Shown: positions 7,156-16,572, counted from the stretch's first letter. The stretch: 64,000 nucleotides of DNA from Ciceribacter sp. T2.26MG-112.2 (GCF_900492205.1 NZ_UEYQ01000004.1:186001-250000), one strand, 5' to 3'. The notes: generated by a model not told the origin, from the letters alone. Numbers and translations are program-made.

Positions 7156-10100
7156 TTGAATTCGCAACCCATGATCCTGAGCGGCCGCGGCGTCACTGCC
7201 GTGCTGGGGCCGACCAATACGGGGAAGACCCATTTCGCCATCGATCGGATGGTGGCGCATGGCTCGGGCATCATCGGCCTTCCGCTGCGCCTGTTGGCGC
7301 GCGAGGTCTATGGCCGGCTGGTCGACCGGGTCGGCGCATCGCAGGTCGCACTGGTCACCGGCGAAGAGAAGATCGCGCCACCCGGCGCGCGCTTTTCCGT
7401 CTGCACGGTGGAGGCCATGCCGCGCGAGACGAAGGCGTCGTTCGTGGCAATCGACGAGATCCAACTGGCGGGCGATCTCGAGCGCGGCCACATCTTCACC
7501 GACCGATTGCTTCATCTGCGCGGACGAGACGAGACGCTGCTGCTCGGCTCGGCGACGATGAAGCCCATTCTCCTGCAACTGCTGCCCGGCATCACCGTTG
7601 TCGAGCGGCCCCGGCTTTCGCAGCTTTTCTATGCCGGCCAGAAGAAGATCACCCGACTGCCGCAGCGCACAGCGATTGTCGCCTTCTCGGCCGACGAGGT
7701 CTATGCGATCGCCGAGCTGATCCGCCGCCAGCGCGGCGGCGCGGCCGTGGTTTTAGGTGCACTCAGCCCGCGTACGCGCAATGCGCAGGTCGCTCTCTAC
7801 CAGGAGGGTGATGTCGAATACCTGGTGGCGACCGATGCGATCGGCATGGGTCTCAACCTGGATGTCGACCACGTCGCCTTCGCCCAGGATCGCAAGTTCG
7901 ACGGCTATCAGTTCCGCAATCTCAATCCCGGAGAACTCGGCCAGATTGCCGGCCGTGCCGGCCGTCATCTGAAGGACGGCACCTTCGGCGTGACGGGCCG
8001 CGTGGATCCGTTCGAAGAAGAGATGGTCGAGAGACTGCAAGGCCATGAATTCGATAGCGTGAAAGTGCTGCAATGGCGCACCGCCCGGTTCGATTTCTCC
8101 TCGATCCCGGCTTTGCTGCGTAGCCTCGAGGCGGGTCCGAGGGTGGACGGATTGACCAAGGCCTTGCCTGCCATCGACCAGCAGGCCCTGGAATTTCTGG
8201 CGCGCTATCCGGAGGTGAGAGACCTCGCCGATACACCGGCGCGTGTCGAGAGGTTGTGGGAAGCCTGTGCATTGCCCGATTATCGGCGCATCACGCCTGC
8301 CCAGCATGCCGACCTGATCCAAAGCCTGTTCTTCGACCTCGTGCGCCATGGGGCGGTCAACGAGGACTTCATGGCCGAACAGGTGCGCCGGGCGGACCGG
8401 ACCGACGGCGAAATCGATACTTTGTCCGCACGGATTGCCCAAATCCGCACATGGACTTATGTATCGAACCGGCCGGGTTGGCTTGCCGATCCGACACACT
8501 GGCAAGAAAAGACGCGGGAAATCGAAGACCGATTGTCTGATGCGCTACATGAACGGTTGACGAAACGGTTTGTTGATCGCAGGACATCTGTGCTCATGAA
8601 GCGCTTGAGAGAGAATGCGATGTTGGAAGCTGAAATCAGTGTAAACGGCGATGTCTTCGTGGAAGGACATCATATGGGACAACTCGCCGGTTTCCGGTTC
8701 ACGCCGATATCGGGCATGGAAGGGTCTGACGCGAAGGCTGTCGAGGCCGCCGCGCATCGTGCGCTTGGGCTCGAATTCGAAGCCCGGGCCGCACGTCTGC
8801 ATGCTGCCGGCAACAGCGATCTGGCGATCAGCGCGGATGGTCTGGTGCGTTGGCTCGGCGATCCGGTGGCCAAGCTTGTCGGCGCGGACCATATGCTGCA
8901 TCCCCGCGTGATCCTGCTGGCCGACGAACAACTGACCGGTGCCGCCCGCGACCACGTGGTGGCTCGCATCGAGCGCTTCGTCAATCATCACATCTCGACG
9001 ATCCTCAAGCCGCTCGATGATCTCTCCCGCGCCGAGGACCTGCAAGGTCTTGCCAAGGGTCTTGCCTATCAGCTGGTCGAGAATCTTGGCGTGCTGTTTC
9101 GCCGTGACGTCTCGGACGACGTCAAGTCGCTCGACCAGGATGCGCGCGCTTCGATGCGCCGCTATGGCGTGCGCTTCGGTGCCTATCACATCTTCATGCC
9201 GGCGCTCTTGAAGCCGGCTCCGGCCGAGCTGATCACCCTTCTTTGGGCACTGAAGAACGACGGCCTCGACAAGCCGGGCTATGGCGATCTCATTCCGGTG
9301 CTCGCTGCCGGCCGTACCTCGGTGGTCACCGATCCGGGCTTCGAGCGCATGTTCTACAAGCTGGCCGGCTTCCGCTTCCTCGGAAAGCGCGCCGTGCGCA
9401 TCGACATTCTCGAGCGTCTCGCCGACCTTATCCGCCCGCTCCTACAGTGGAAGCCGGGCTCGCCGCAACGCCCGGATGGTGCCTATGACGGACGCCGTTT
9501 CACCACGACGACGGCGATGCTGTCCATTCTCGGCGCCACGCCGGACGACATGGAAGAGATCCTCAAGGGTCTCGGCTATCGCGCCGACAGCGTAACCGCC
9601 GAGGAAGCCGAGGCGTTTCTTGCCGCCCAGGCGGGTTCTTCGGCGCCTGCAGAGGAAAAGACCGCAGAAGCCGGCGAAGTCTCCGGCGAGAACGGTGTGG
9701 CTGAAGCCGCTGACGAAGACGCCGCCTCGGCGGAAAGTGACACTGGCGAAGTACCCGGCGTCGCGCAGCCGGTTGGCGAGGAGGGAACAGCTCCGGCCGA
9801 AGCCGCCGTTGCTCCCGTGGACGAAGCTGCAGTCTCCGGCGAGCCCGCGACGGAAGAGACCGTCGCTGCCGAACCGAAGCCTGTGCTGTTGTGGCGTCCG
9901 GGCGGCCGTGCCGACAACCAGCGCGGCGCGCGCCCGGCGGGCGATCGTCAACGCCAGGGCAATCGGGGCCCCAACCGTGCGCCCGCCGAGGGGCAGGGCG
10001 AAGGCAAGCGGGACGAGCGGCGCCGTGACGGCGAGGGCGGCAGGGGCCGCGACAGGGACGGCGGCCGTGGCGGCTCCGGCCCCAAGGGGGATCGTTCGGA

Positions 10101-10269
10101 GCGCCAGGATCGCGGCGAGCGCAAGGATCGGCCCAACAGCCGGCCGGACCGCGACGCAAAGGCGCAGTCCGCCCGTTTCGAGGCAAAGCCGCCGCGCAAG
10201 GAAAAGCCGATCGATCCGGATTCACCCTTTGCCAAGCTTGCCGCGCTCAAGGAGCAGATGAAGAAGTAA
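7156..10269 (+). CDS. Suv3-like DEAD/DEAH-box RNA helicase
   Basis: A 1,037-residue helicase related to mitochondrial Suv3. Walker A GPTNTGKTH (about residues 18-26), DEIQ in motif II, GSATM in motif III, and motif VI-like GQIAGRAGRH (about 268) are all visible. The middle has the helical Suv3 C-terminal region. From about residue 800 on the chain becomes low-complexity: first Ala/Glu-rich and acidic, then a long Arg/Gly/Asp-rich basic tail, ending with a DPDSPFAKLAALKEQMKK motif. The TTG at 7156 is chosen for its GGAG at 7146-7149 and because the family begins with NSQPMILSGRGV. Likely acts in RNA unwinding or decay. The S4 gene starts 1 bp after it. Confidence 0.9.
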   Translation: MNSQPMILSGRGVTAVLGPTNTGKTHFAIDRMVAHGSGIIGLPLRLLAREVYGRLVDRVGASQVALVTGEEKIAPPGARFSVCTVEAMPRETKASFVAIDEIQLAGDLERGHIFTDRLLHLRGRDETLLLGSATMKPILLQLLPGITVVERPRLSQLFYAGQKKITRLPQRTAIVAFSADEVYAIAELIRRQRGGAAVVLGALSPRTRNAQVALYQEGDVEYLVATDAIGMGLNLDVDHVAFAQDRKFDGYQFRNLNPGELGQIAGRAGRHLKDGTFGVTGRVDPFEEEMVERLQGHEFDSVKVLQWRTARFDFSSIPALLRSLEAGPRVDGLTKALPAIDQQALEFLARYPEVRDLADTPARVERLWEACALPDYRRITPAQHADLIQSLFFDLVRHGAVNEDFMAEQVRRADRTDGEIDTLSARIAQIRTWTYVSNRPGWLADPTHWQEKTREIEDRLSDALHERLTKRFVDRRTSVLMKRLRENAMLEAEISVNGDVFVEGHHMGQLAGFRFTPISGMEGSDAKAVEAAAHRALGLEFEARAARLHAAGNSDLAISADGLVRWLGDPVAKLVGADHMLHPRVILLADEQLTGAARDHVVARIERFVNHHISTILKPLDDLSRAEDLQGLAKGLAYQLVENLGVLFRRDVSDDVKSLDQDARASMRRYGVRFGAYHIFMPALLKPAPAELITLLWALKNDGLDKPGYGDLIPVLAAGRTSVVTDPGFERMFYKLAGFRFLGKRAVRIDILERLADLIRPLLQWKPGSPQRPDGAYDGRRFTTTTAMLSILGATPDDMEEILKGLGYRADSVTAEEAEAFLAAQAGSSAPAEEKTAEAGEVSGENGVAEAADEDAASAESDTGEVPGVAQPVGEEGTAPAEAAVAPVDEAAVSGEPATEETVAAEPKPVLLWRPGGRADNQRGARPAGDRQRQGNRGPNRAPAEGQGEGKRDERRRDGEGGRGRDRDGGRGGSGPKGDRSERQDRGERKDRPNSRPDRDAKAQSARFEAKPPRKEKPIDPDSPFAKLAALKEQMKK

Positions 10270-10270
10270 C

Positions 10271-10684
10271 ATGGTCGACAAACAGCCACCGAGCGGTTCG
10301 CGCCAGCGCATCGACAAGTGGCTGTTCTTCGCCCGCGTTACGAAATCGCGCTCGCTCGCGCAGGAGCGTGTGTCGGGTGGCCATGTCAGGATCAATGGAC
10401 AAATCGTCCGTCAATCCAGCCACTTGATCGGACCGGGCGATCGCATCGAGGTTGCGCTGCAAAAGCGTGACATCGTGCTTCTGGTGGCAAAGCCGGGGGA
10501 ACGCCGTGGGCCATTCGAGCAGGCCCGTCTGCTCTATGAGGACATCACGCCACCGCCGAGCGAAGAAGACAAGCTGGGGCCGCTCGAGCAGGCCGCGCGC
10601 CTGCCTGGGTCAGGGCGCCCGACCAAGAAGGAGAGGCGGGCGATCGATCGGCTGCAACCTGGCGAACCTTGGTCAGACGATTAG
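10271..10684 (+). CDS. S4-domain RNA-binding protein (Hsp15/HslR-like)
   Basis: A 137-residue protein with an S4 RNA-binding domain in the first 65 residues (RIDKWLFFARVTKSRSLAQERV, then GHVRINGQ and GPGDRIEV) and a charged C-terminal tail. The best-known relative, Hsp15, binds free 50S subunits carrying nascent chains after heat shock. The gene starts one base after the helicase stop, so the two are co-transcribed and probably both work on RNA or ribosomes. Confidence 0.9.
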   Translation: MVDKQPPSGSRQRIDKWLFFARVTKSRSLAQERVSGGHVRINGQIVRQSSHLIGPGDRIEVALQKRDIVLLVAKPGERRGPFEQARLLYEDITPPPSEEDKLGPLEQAARLPGSGRPTKKERRAIDRLQPGEPWSDD

Positions 10685-10874
10685 AAAACTGTGCGCGGCC
10701 GGGACTATTTTCAGAACTGTTTATCCTTGCTATAGCCCGGATAACACAGTAGCTCACATCCCTGTTCAGCAGAATCCAACGCGGTCCGTCAGTCGTTTGG
10801 CCCGTGCCGCGATGGATGGGAAATGAGCTGGAGCCGAATTTCGTCCGCGCAGAAACGAGACCCTGGAGTGCCGC

Positions 10875-11213
10875 ATGACTTATATAGTCACTGACAATTG
10901 TATCCGCTGCAAGTATACCGATTGCGTCGAGGTCTGCCCGGTCGACTGTTTCTACGAAGGTGAGAATTTCCTCGTCATCCATCCCGACGAGTGTATCGAT
11001 TGTGGTGTGTGCGAGCCGGAATGTCCGGCCGAGGCGATCAAGCCGGATACGGAACCGGGTCTCGACAAGTGGCTACAGATCAATACGGACTATGCCAAGA
11101 TCTGGCCGAATATCACCGTCAGGCGGGATCCTTTGCCCGAGGCCAAGGAGATGGACGGCGTGCCCGGAAAGTTCGAGAAGTTCTTTTCGACGAAGCCCGG
11201 TAGCGGGGATTGA
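10875..11213 (+). CDS. fdxA: Seven-iron ferredoxin
   Basis: A 112-residue FdxA-type ferredoxin. Cysteine clusters for a [3Fe-4S] and a [4Fe-4S] centre are visible: [17 protein letters not shown] near the start, then [12 protein letters not shown] around residues 40-51. The extended C-terminus with [11 protein letters not shown] is typical of the alphaproteobacterial and azotobacter-type members. It is a soluble electron carrier. Its order with helicase-S4 upstream and carD downstream is common in rhizobia. It has its own 190-bp upstream region. Confidence 0.95.
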   Translation: MTYIVTDNCIRCKYTDCVEVCPVDCFYEGENFLVIHPDECIDCGVCEPECPAEAIKPDTEPGLDKWLQINTDYAKIWPNITVRRDPLPEAKEMDGVPGKFEKFFSTKPGSGD

Positions 11214-11601
11214 TCCCCGATCGACCGTGTCGCGTGGCAGGGACGAGCTGGGCCGGATAGGGTGACGCGAAGCGCCCGTTACCGGTCGGGATCGGTCGCG
11301 TTGTGGCAGTGCGGCAGTAAAATATTGATTTCCTCATATTTTTGTGGTAGCAAGATAGAACTGTTCCACTTCGCGGCATTGGTGTGCCCTGAACCATCAC
11401 GAAAGCAAACCCATCGTCCAACGCGGTTACCGTGGCATTAGCGATCTGTGCGATCGCATTGCTGTTGCGACGATTGGGGTGTTTTGCGTGGCGGGCTGGA
11501 CCAGGATGAAGTGACCCGACGGTTTCCCCCGTCTCATCCGGGCCTGACCGACCCGGCACCGGCCTGATCGCCGGGAGCATAACAGGGAGTTTTTGAAACG
11601 A
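11214..11601. other. 388-bp region upstream of carD
   Basis: No credible gene is seen here. An AT-rich stretch at 11318-11365 stands out from the surrounding GC and is a likely promoter area; TTGATT (11325-11330) with TAGCAA (11348-11353) at 17-bp spacing is a possible weak -35/-10 pair. That would leave a leader of more than 200 nt before carD. No clear terminator for fdxA is visible. Confidence 0.35.
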
Positions 11602-12171
11602 ATGACGACCCAGCAGAAAAAATCTTCGACGCGCCAAGGCTTCAAGACCGGCGAATCGATCGTCTATCCGGCACATGGTGTCGGTATCATCACCGCCATC
11701 GAAGAGCAAGAAGTGGCCGGCATGAAGCTCGAGCTTTTCGTGATCGACTTCGAGAAGGACAAGATGCGCCTCAAGGTTCCGGTCGGCAAGGCCGTGAGCA
11801 TCGGCATGCGCAAGCTTTCCGAAAGTGATTTCGTCGAGCGTGCCCTGAAGGTCGTTCAGGGCAAGGCGCGCGTCAAGCGTACCATGTGGTCGCGCCGTGC
11901 CCAGGAATATGACGCGAAGATCAATTCCGGCGACCTGATCTCGATCGCCGAAGTGGTTCGTGATCTCTTCCGCGCCGAGAACCAGCCCGAGCAGTCCTAT
12001 TCCGAGCGCCAGCTCTATGAAGCGGCCCTCGACCGAATGGCGCGTGAGATCGCCGCCGTCAACAAGATGTCCGAGACCGAGGCCGTTCGCCTGGTTGAGG
12101 TCAATCTCGCCAAGGGCCCAAAGCGCGGCAAGGGCGTTGAAGAGGATGATGCGCAGGAGGAGGCCGCTTAA
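11602..12171 (+). CDS. carD: CarD family transcriptional regulator
   Basis: About 189 residues. The N-terminal CarD/TRCF RNA-polymerase-interacting domain (FKTGESIVYPAHGVGIITAIEEQ, about residues 13-70) is followed by a helical DNA-binding domain with RRAQEYDAKINSGDLISIAEVVRDL. CarD proteins bind the RNA polymerase beta subunit and stabilise open complexes at rRNA and other promoters. The tail is acidic and low complexity. ATG 11602 is preferred; a TTG three codons earlier (11593) is too close to the AGGGAG at 11584-11589. Confidence 0.92.
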   Translation: MTTQQKKSSTRQGFKTGESIVYPAHGVGIITAIEEQEVAGMKLELFVIDFEKDKMRLKVPVGKAVSIGMRKLSESDFVERALKVVQGKARVKRTMWSRRAQEYDAKINSGDLISIAEVVRDLFRAENQPEQSYSERQLYEAALDRMAREIAAVNKMSETEAVRLVEVNLAKGPKRGKGVEEDDAQEEAA

Positions 12172-12208
12172 GGCTTCTCTCGGCGAAATAACAACCTTCT
12201 TTACGTTA

Positions 12209-12239
12209 AAAGCCTCCGGTCGATGACCGGAGGCTTTTT
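12209..12239. terminator. Bidirectional terminator between carD and capsule genes
   Basis: Inverted repeat AGCCTCCGGTC (12211-12221) and GACCGGAGGCT (12225-12235) with a 3-nt loop and T-run on the plus strand; a shorter T-run exists on the minus strand. It separates carD from the convergent capsule exporter genes. Confidence 0.88.
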
Positions 12240-12270
12240 CGTTTGGACAGCGAGAAAGGGATCGACCGGC

Positions 12271-13569
12271 TCAGGCGCGGTCGCGGATATTGTAGTAGAC
12301 GAGCGTCGCCATGCCCCAGGCGAACATCCCGGCCAGAAAGACCATAAGCGCATAGAGGAGGCGCTGCGGGTACTGGGCCATCTGCGACAGTGTCGGCTCG
12401 ATGAAGACTGCCAGATAACGCTGCTTGCCAGTCGCATCCATGCGGGCCTTTTCCAGTGAGGCAAGAGCCGCGGCATAGGTGCGTTCGCCGAATTCGCGTT
12501 CGAGTTCGAGCTTCTCGTAGAGCTGCAGGCGCCCGGACACGTCAGACCCGACCAGATCCTGCGTGGTCCGTGCAGTCTTGGCATCCGTCGTGCCGCTGCC
12601 GAGGCGCTGTTTCTCCGCTTCAATGCGCGACGCCAGCGCGGAAATCTGGCTCTTGATCACGCGAATGCGCGGTGTATCCTCCGCCATCTGCGAGCGGGCG
12701 ACCTCCAGGTCCGCATTGAGCTTCGCGAGTTCCTGCTCCATGCCGGCTACGAGTTTAACCGCGAGCTTCGCGCCCTCGACGGGGTCGACGTCCTGCGAAA
12801 CGTCGCGGAACTCCCGTAATGCCATGCGGGCATCCGTTAGACGCTGTTCGGCGATGCTGATTTCCTGCCGGGCGAGCTTCAGGGATTCTTCGTGCGCCTT
12901 GTCCGACAGTTCGTTGATCAGCTGCTCGGATTTGGCCAGGATGTACCCTGCAATCTCCTGGGCCTGCTGCGGTGTGAAAGCCTTGACCTGAAGCTGGAGG
13001 ATGCCGGACGAATGGTCGAAATTCACGGTGACCATCTTGCGCCAATAGTTAAGCTTGTCTTCGACCGGTAGACCGGCCGCCAGACCGAAGAAATAGTCGG
13101 CGCCGCGAGGCGCATAAACGGTATCCAGGTCGAACCGGGAATCGACGTCTTCAAGCATCCGCTCGCTGAGCAGATAGTCGATCAGGATGTAGGAATCGGC
13201 CACCGTGCTGGTCGCCGTGGTTTGCGTGAACATTCCCATGATGTCCGACGCGCCGATGGCCGAGCTTATGCTTCGGACGGCGAAGGAGGAGGAACTATGG
13301 TACTGGTCCTGGGCGACGAAGGCGAGATAGAGCGACGCCAGTGTGGTGGGAATGGCGACCAGGGCTGTGAAGCCAGCGATGATGACGAGGTGTCGGATCT
13401 TCAGGACCGACATGTTTCGCTTCGATCGGACTGCGCGCGCCTTTTTCTTGCTCTCGTCCAGCAGGCCTTCAAGTATCCGCACATTCGGATGCTGTTTCGG
13501 CTTGGCTGCCGCGGCATCCAGTTTCGGCGGCGTGATCTTGGCGCCGGCCGCGTTCTCGGGATTTGCCAT
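12271..13569 (-). CDS. kpsE: Capsule polysaccharide export inner-membrane protein (KpsE/RkpR-like)
   Basis: A 432-residue polysaccharide co-polymerase of the KpsE/CtrB/BexC type. An N-terminal cytosolic tail is followed by a membrane segment (about residues 58-82), a large periplasmic part with coiled-coil helices (about 200-330), and a C-terminal membrane segment (YALMVFLAGMFAWGMATLVYY, near 405-425). It joins the ABC transporter in the inner membrane to the outer-membrane export channel. It is the third gene of a minus-strand operon with kpsM and kpsT, four bases after kpsT. The rhizobial counterpart is called RkpR. Confidence 0.88.
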   Translation of the reverse strand: MANPENAAGAKITPPKLDAAAAKPKQHPNVRILEGLLDESKKKARAVRSKRNMSVLKIRHLVIIAGFTALVAIPTTLASLYLAFVAQDQYHSSSSFAVRSISSAIGASDIMGMFTQTTATSTVADSYILIDYLLSERMLEDVDSRFDLDTVYAPRGADYFFGLAAGLPVEDKLNYWRKMVTVNFDHSSGILQLQVKAFTPQQAQEIAGYILAKSEQLINELSDKAHEESLKLARQEISIAEQRLTDARMALREFRDVSQDVDPVEGAKLAVKLVAGMEQELAKLNADLEVARSQMAEDTPRIRVIKSQISALASRIEAEKQRLGSGTTDAKTARTTQDLVGSDVSGRLQLYEKLELEREFGERTYAAALASLEKARMDATGKQRYLAVFIEPTLSQMAQYPQRLLYALMVFLAGMFAWGMATLVYYNIRDRA

Positions 13570-13573
13570 GGTG

Positions 13574-14233
13574 TCAGCTATCCTTCATGTTCTTGTCGTG
13601 GGCGCGGATCGCATCCTCAACGTCATCGAAATAAGTCAGTTTGCCTTTTTCAAGCACGATACCGCAGTCGCAATATTCCCGGATCGTTGCCGTGCTGTGC
13701 GATACCATGACAACATCGGAATCGACGAGGCGGGTTTGGAATACCTCACTGCATTTCTTTTTGAAATTGGCATCGCCCACCGCAGTAATTTCATCGACCA
13801 GATAATAGTCGAAACTCACACCCATACTCAAGCCGAACGCCAGACGTGCCTTCATGCCGGATGAATAGGTCGCCACTGGCGATCGGAAGAACGCGCCAAG
13901 CTCGGCGAATTCGGCGACATAGTCTATCAGTTTGTCGGAATCGACACCGTAAATCCGTGCCACGAAACGCACATTCTGCTCGCCAGTCAGGTTGCCCTGG
14001 AAGCTCCCCTGGAAGCCGAGAGGCCAAGATATGTTCCCCTCGCGGACAATTCGGCCGGCATCGAGTCGGATCGTGCCGGCGAAGAGGCGCAGAAGGGTCG
14101 ACTTCCCGGCGCCGTTTCGGCCAAGCAGTCCGACGCTGCGACCGCGCTTGAGGACCAGGGAAACGCCGTCAAGAATCGGTTTTCTGGTGCCGCGTGCATA
14201 CACAAATTTGGAAGCCTGCTCTAACCTGATCAT
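13574..14233 (-). CDS. kpsT: Capsule polysaccharide ABC transporter, ATP-binding protein
   Basis: A 219-residue ATPase. Walker A is GRNGAGKST (residues 38-46), the signature motif is the KpsT-type SSGMKARLAFGLSMG, and Walker B leads to VDEIT. It powers export of finished lipid-linked capsule polymer across the inner membrane together with KpsM. The length is typical of KpsT/BexA/CtrD. Its ATG overlaps the kpsM stop in ATGA, a sign of translational coupling. Rhizobial name RkpS. Confidence 0.93.
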   Translation of the reverse strand: MIRLEQASKFVYARGTRKPILDGVSLVLKRGRSVGLLGRNGAGKSTLLRLFAGTIRLDAGRIVREGNISWPLGFQGSFQGNLTGEQNVRFVARIYGVDSDKLIDYVAEFAELGAFFRSPVATYSSGMKARLAFGLSMGVSFDYYLVDEITAVGDANFKKKCSEVFQTRLVDSDVVMVSHSTATIREYCDCGIVLEKGKLTYFDDVEDAIRAHDKNMKDS

Positions 14234-14997
14234 TCGTTACGTAGCGTCCTGGTGGAAAACGTGAACAGAATCATACCGGCAAACAATGCACAAAACACCC
14301 AGCTATAGAGATATTCCGGACTGAAACTCGTGGCGCGATATTCCGGATAAAAGCCTCGCCGGAAGAGTGTCACCACATGGATGACCGGATTCAGCAGAAT
14401 GATCTCCCTAAAGGGGTTCGGCAAAGCCTCGGGGAGAAACACAACCCCCGACAACAGGAAGAGCGGGCGGCTGACGATATGAAACACGCTCTCGTAAAGC
14501 GGGTATTTCAAGAACAGCACCGTATTGACCAAGCTGGCTCCCAGCGCGAGGAGACTTCCCAGCAGCGCAGCTTCGATGATGAATCCCCATGCGGGCCGGA
14601 GGGGGGTGTGAAGCGTGCCGCCGATGACGGAAAATACGATCACGCCGACCAGGATCGTGGTGCCCATCTGAAGAATATAGCGGGCGACCACCGTATCGAT
14701 CGGCGCCACATTCGGGTAGCTCAGCAACGATTTGTTGGCCTTCAACGCGCCACTCACTTGACTAAGAGTCGCCAGATAGAATTGAAAGCCGATATAGCCG
14801 GTGGCGAAGAACAGTGGGAAACTGGACCCCAGCGGCGGTGCGTGCGCGATCGCGCTGAAAATTACGGTCATCAGCATGACGTGAGCAGCGGGGTCGAGGA
14901 GTGCCCATATATAGCCACCGGGCTTGTTTCCGAATCGTGCAGACATCTCGCGCATCAACAGTGCAGCAACGATCCTGAGATGTGTCTTTATATACAC
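14230..14997 (-). CDS. kpsM: Capsule polysaccharide ABC transporter, permease
   Basis: A 255-residue ABC-2 permease with six hydrophobic segments, of the KpsM/BexB/CtrC family that exports group 2 type capsules. N-terminal features (REMSARFGNKPGGYIWALLDPA) are family-typical. The start is a GTG at 14997, supported by AGGAG five bases upstream. It is the first gene of the minus-strand exporter operon; the promoter should lie in the 207-bp gap before it. Rhizobial name RkpT. Confidence 0.92.
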   Translation of the reverse strand: MYIKTHLRIVAALLMREMSARFGNKPGGYIWALLDPAAHVMLMTVIFSAIAHAPPLGSSFPLFFATGYIGFQFYLATLSQVSGALKANKSLLSYPNVAPIDTVVARYILQMGTTILVGVIVFSVIGGTLHTPLRPAWGFIIEAALLGSLLALGASLVNTVLFLKYPLYESVFHIVSRPLFLLSGVVFLPEALPNPFREIILLNPVIHVVTLFRRGFYPEYRATSFSPEYLYSWVFCALFAGMILFTFSTRTLRNE

Positions 14998-15204
14998 GAT
15001 TGCTCCTGCAGATCCCGAAACGCTCGACCTAGGTCGCTTGCGAGACCACGTGTCTCATACGGGTGGACTATCCATCATGCCTTTGTGGCAAAATAGGGCT
15101 CGCCGAGCGTATTGCTGCACTTCGAGGCTTCTCGCAAGTCTTCTTTGTGCCGCCGAGTTCGCGATCTATAACCAGGCCTGCTTCGGCAGGACCAAAGATC
15201 GAAC

Positions 15205-16266
15205 CTAGACAAGCGCCGGTTCTCTTGCGGCGGCGAGAGCCTCCAGCAGCATGCGGCCGCGGGCAAGCGGGTCGACATCGGATTTCAAGAATCCCACAAT
15301 GTCAGCCACATCGCCCGCGATTTGGGTCGTCTTCGCCAAGCCGAAACCGCGCTCGAGCAAATAGCCTTGCTTCTCGCCGAACTCAAACGGAATTGAGCCC
15401 TCGCTGCGAACAGGCTTGCGGAAATGCGTTAAGGCGAAGAGCCGTTTCCATTCCTTGCGGAGTGCCTTCGAAACTTTTGTGTCGCTGCCTTTGAAGCAGA
15501 CGGGGCCAGAAGCTTCGTCGATCCAGTGCACAATAGCCAAGAGAAAGGGCGAACTATTTATAATTCCGCCGCCACCCTCTCTCAAGGTCGTAACTTCGTG
15601 TTTTGCGAACGATGTGCCAATTGTCCGCACCTCGCCGTTGAAATACTCGATATCACTTCTTGGTACTGCAGTAATGATGGGCGCCTCGACCAAAATCTCA
15701 CGGCGAGGCTTCTTTCGGATGGCATTGCACAAGAACTCAAGAACTTTCTCGGCCATGACGATCTGGTATTCGGGTGTCAGGTGACCCCAATCCGCGAAAA
15801 TCTCGTCCACGCCAATGCCGGTCTGGACGAGCCTCTGTACCATTGCGAACGCATCAATATACTCGATGTCGTAGTGTTCGCAGATCCCCGTGCATATGGA
15901 GTAAGCGTCAGTGGCTTTCCCTTCCAGCGCGAAAGCCTTTTGAGGTAGGAACAGGCAAATCGGTGTGCACCGGGCGTCTTCTGTCGCGAAATGCCGAAGT
16001 AAACCCGCATAAGACGCGGCCAAATAATCGCGAGACAGATTGCTTATGTCGAGAAACTGTTGATCGTTTACCGTAAAGTCCAGAAGGGCGAAATCAAAAT
16101 TCTCCGCAACATTTTCTCTTGGAATTATAAAACTTCCGTAGAGCGAAGGACTTGCTCCAAGCGAAAAATTCTCAATTTCCCAATGTTCAGGGACGATTTT
16201 CCTGAGCGCGTTCGCCCATCCGTGGGTCATGACTGAATTTGATGTTCCGATAATGGCTATTCGCAT
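15205..16266 (-). CDS. SGNH-hydrolase-like protein of the capsule region
   Basis: A 353-residue protein without signal peptide. The first half shows SGNH/GDSL blocks: GTS with Ser9 (block I), SLGAS with Gly37 (II), TVND with Asn67 (III), and DWGH with Asp159 and His162 (V). The second half (about 180-353) is not recognised. Enzymes of this fold are esterases or O-acyltransferases. Between exporter and rkpA, it may add or remove acyl groups on the polymer. Base composition is AT-richer than its neighbours, which suggests transfer. No good ribosome binding site is visible. Function is inferred only. Confidence 0.7.
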   Translation of the reverse strand: MRIAIIGTSNSVMTHGWANALRKIVPEHWEIENFSLGASPSLYGSFIIPRENVAENFDFALLDFTVNDQQFLDISNLSRDYLAASYAGLLRHFATEDARCTPICLFLPQKAFALEGKATDAYSICTGICEHYDIEYIDAFAMVQRLVQTGIGVDEIFADWGHLTPEYQIVMAEKVLEFLCNAIRKKPRREILVEAPIITAVPRSDIEYFNGEVRTIGTSFAKHEVTTLREGGGGIINSSPFLLAIVHWIDEASGPVCFKGSDTKVSKALRKEWKRLFALTHFRKPVRSEGSIPFEFGEKQGYLLERGFGLAKTTQIAGDVADIVGFLKSDVDPLARGRMLLEALAAAREPALV

Positions 16267-16572
16267 TTTTACGACGGGTCTCTGATCTGTTTAGCTCTTC
16301 ATAACTCAACCATTGTCGGGCGTCTACGACCGCATTTGCGCATTTGCCCGCGTTCCAATAGTGATACCGTGCTCGTTGGCTATGCGATATCGGGGGCTAT
16401 GCGATATCCGGGGGATTTCTACGGTACAGACCGTCGAGCGTGCCTTCGCCATGCGATAAAGCTGTGATGCAATTGACGCTGTACCGCCGCTTGGCTAAGG
16501 GGGATGCGGGATGCTTGTTGAAGCGCCGAGGTTGTCGTGCCCTAAACCAATGAAACTCTGCGATTGAAGTAT
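16267..16572. other. 306-bp divergent region upstream of rkpA
   Basis: Shared upstream region of the SGNH-like gene (minus) and rkpA (plus). It contains a tandem duplication, GCTATGCGATATC at 16379-16391 and again at 16396-16408, period 17 bp, each followed by a G-run. GATATC makes each unit partly palindromic. No gene is seen. It is the likely control region for the rkpA lipid operon. Confidence 0.5.
16379..16414. repeat. 17-bp tandem duplication with GATATC cores
   Basis: Two copies of GCTATGCGATATC (16379-16391, 16396-16408), each followed by GGG-rich bases. Position about 160-195 bp before rkpA is compatible with a regulator site. Confidence 0.55.
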
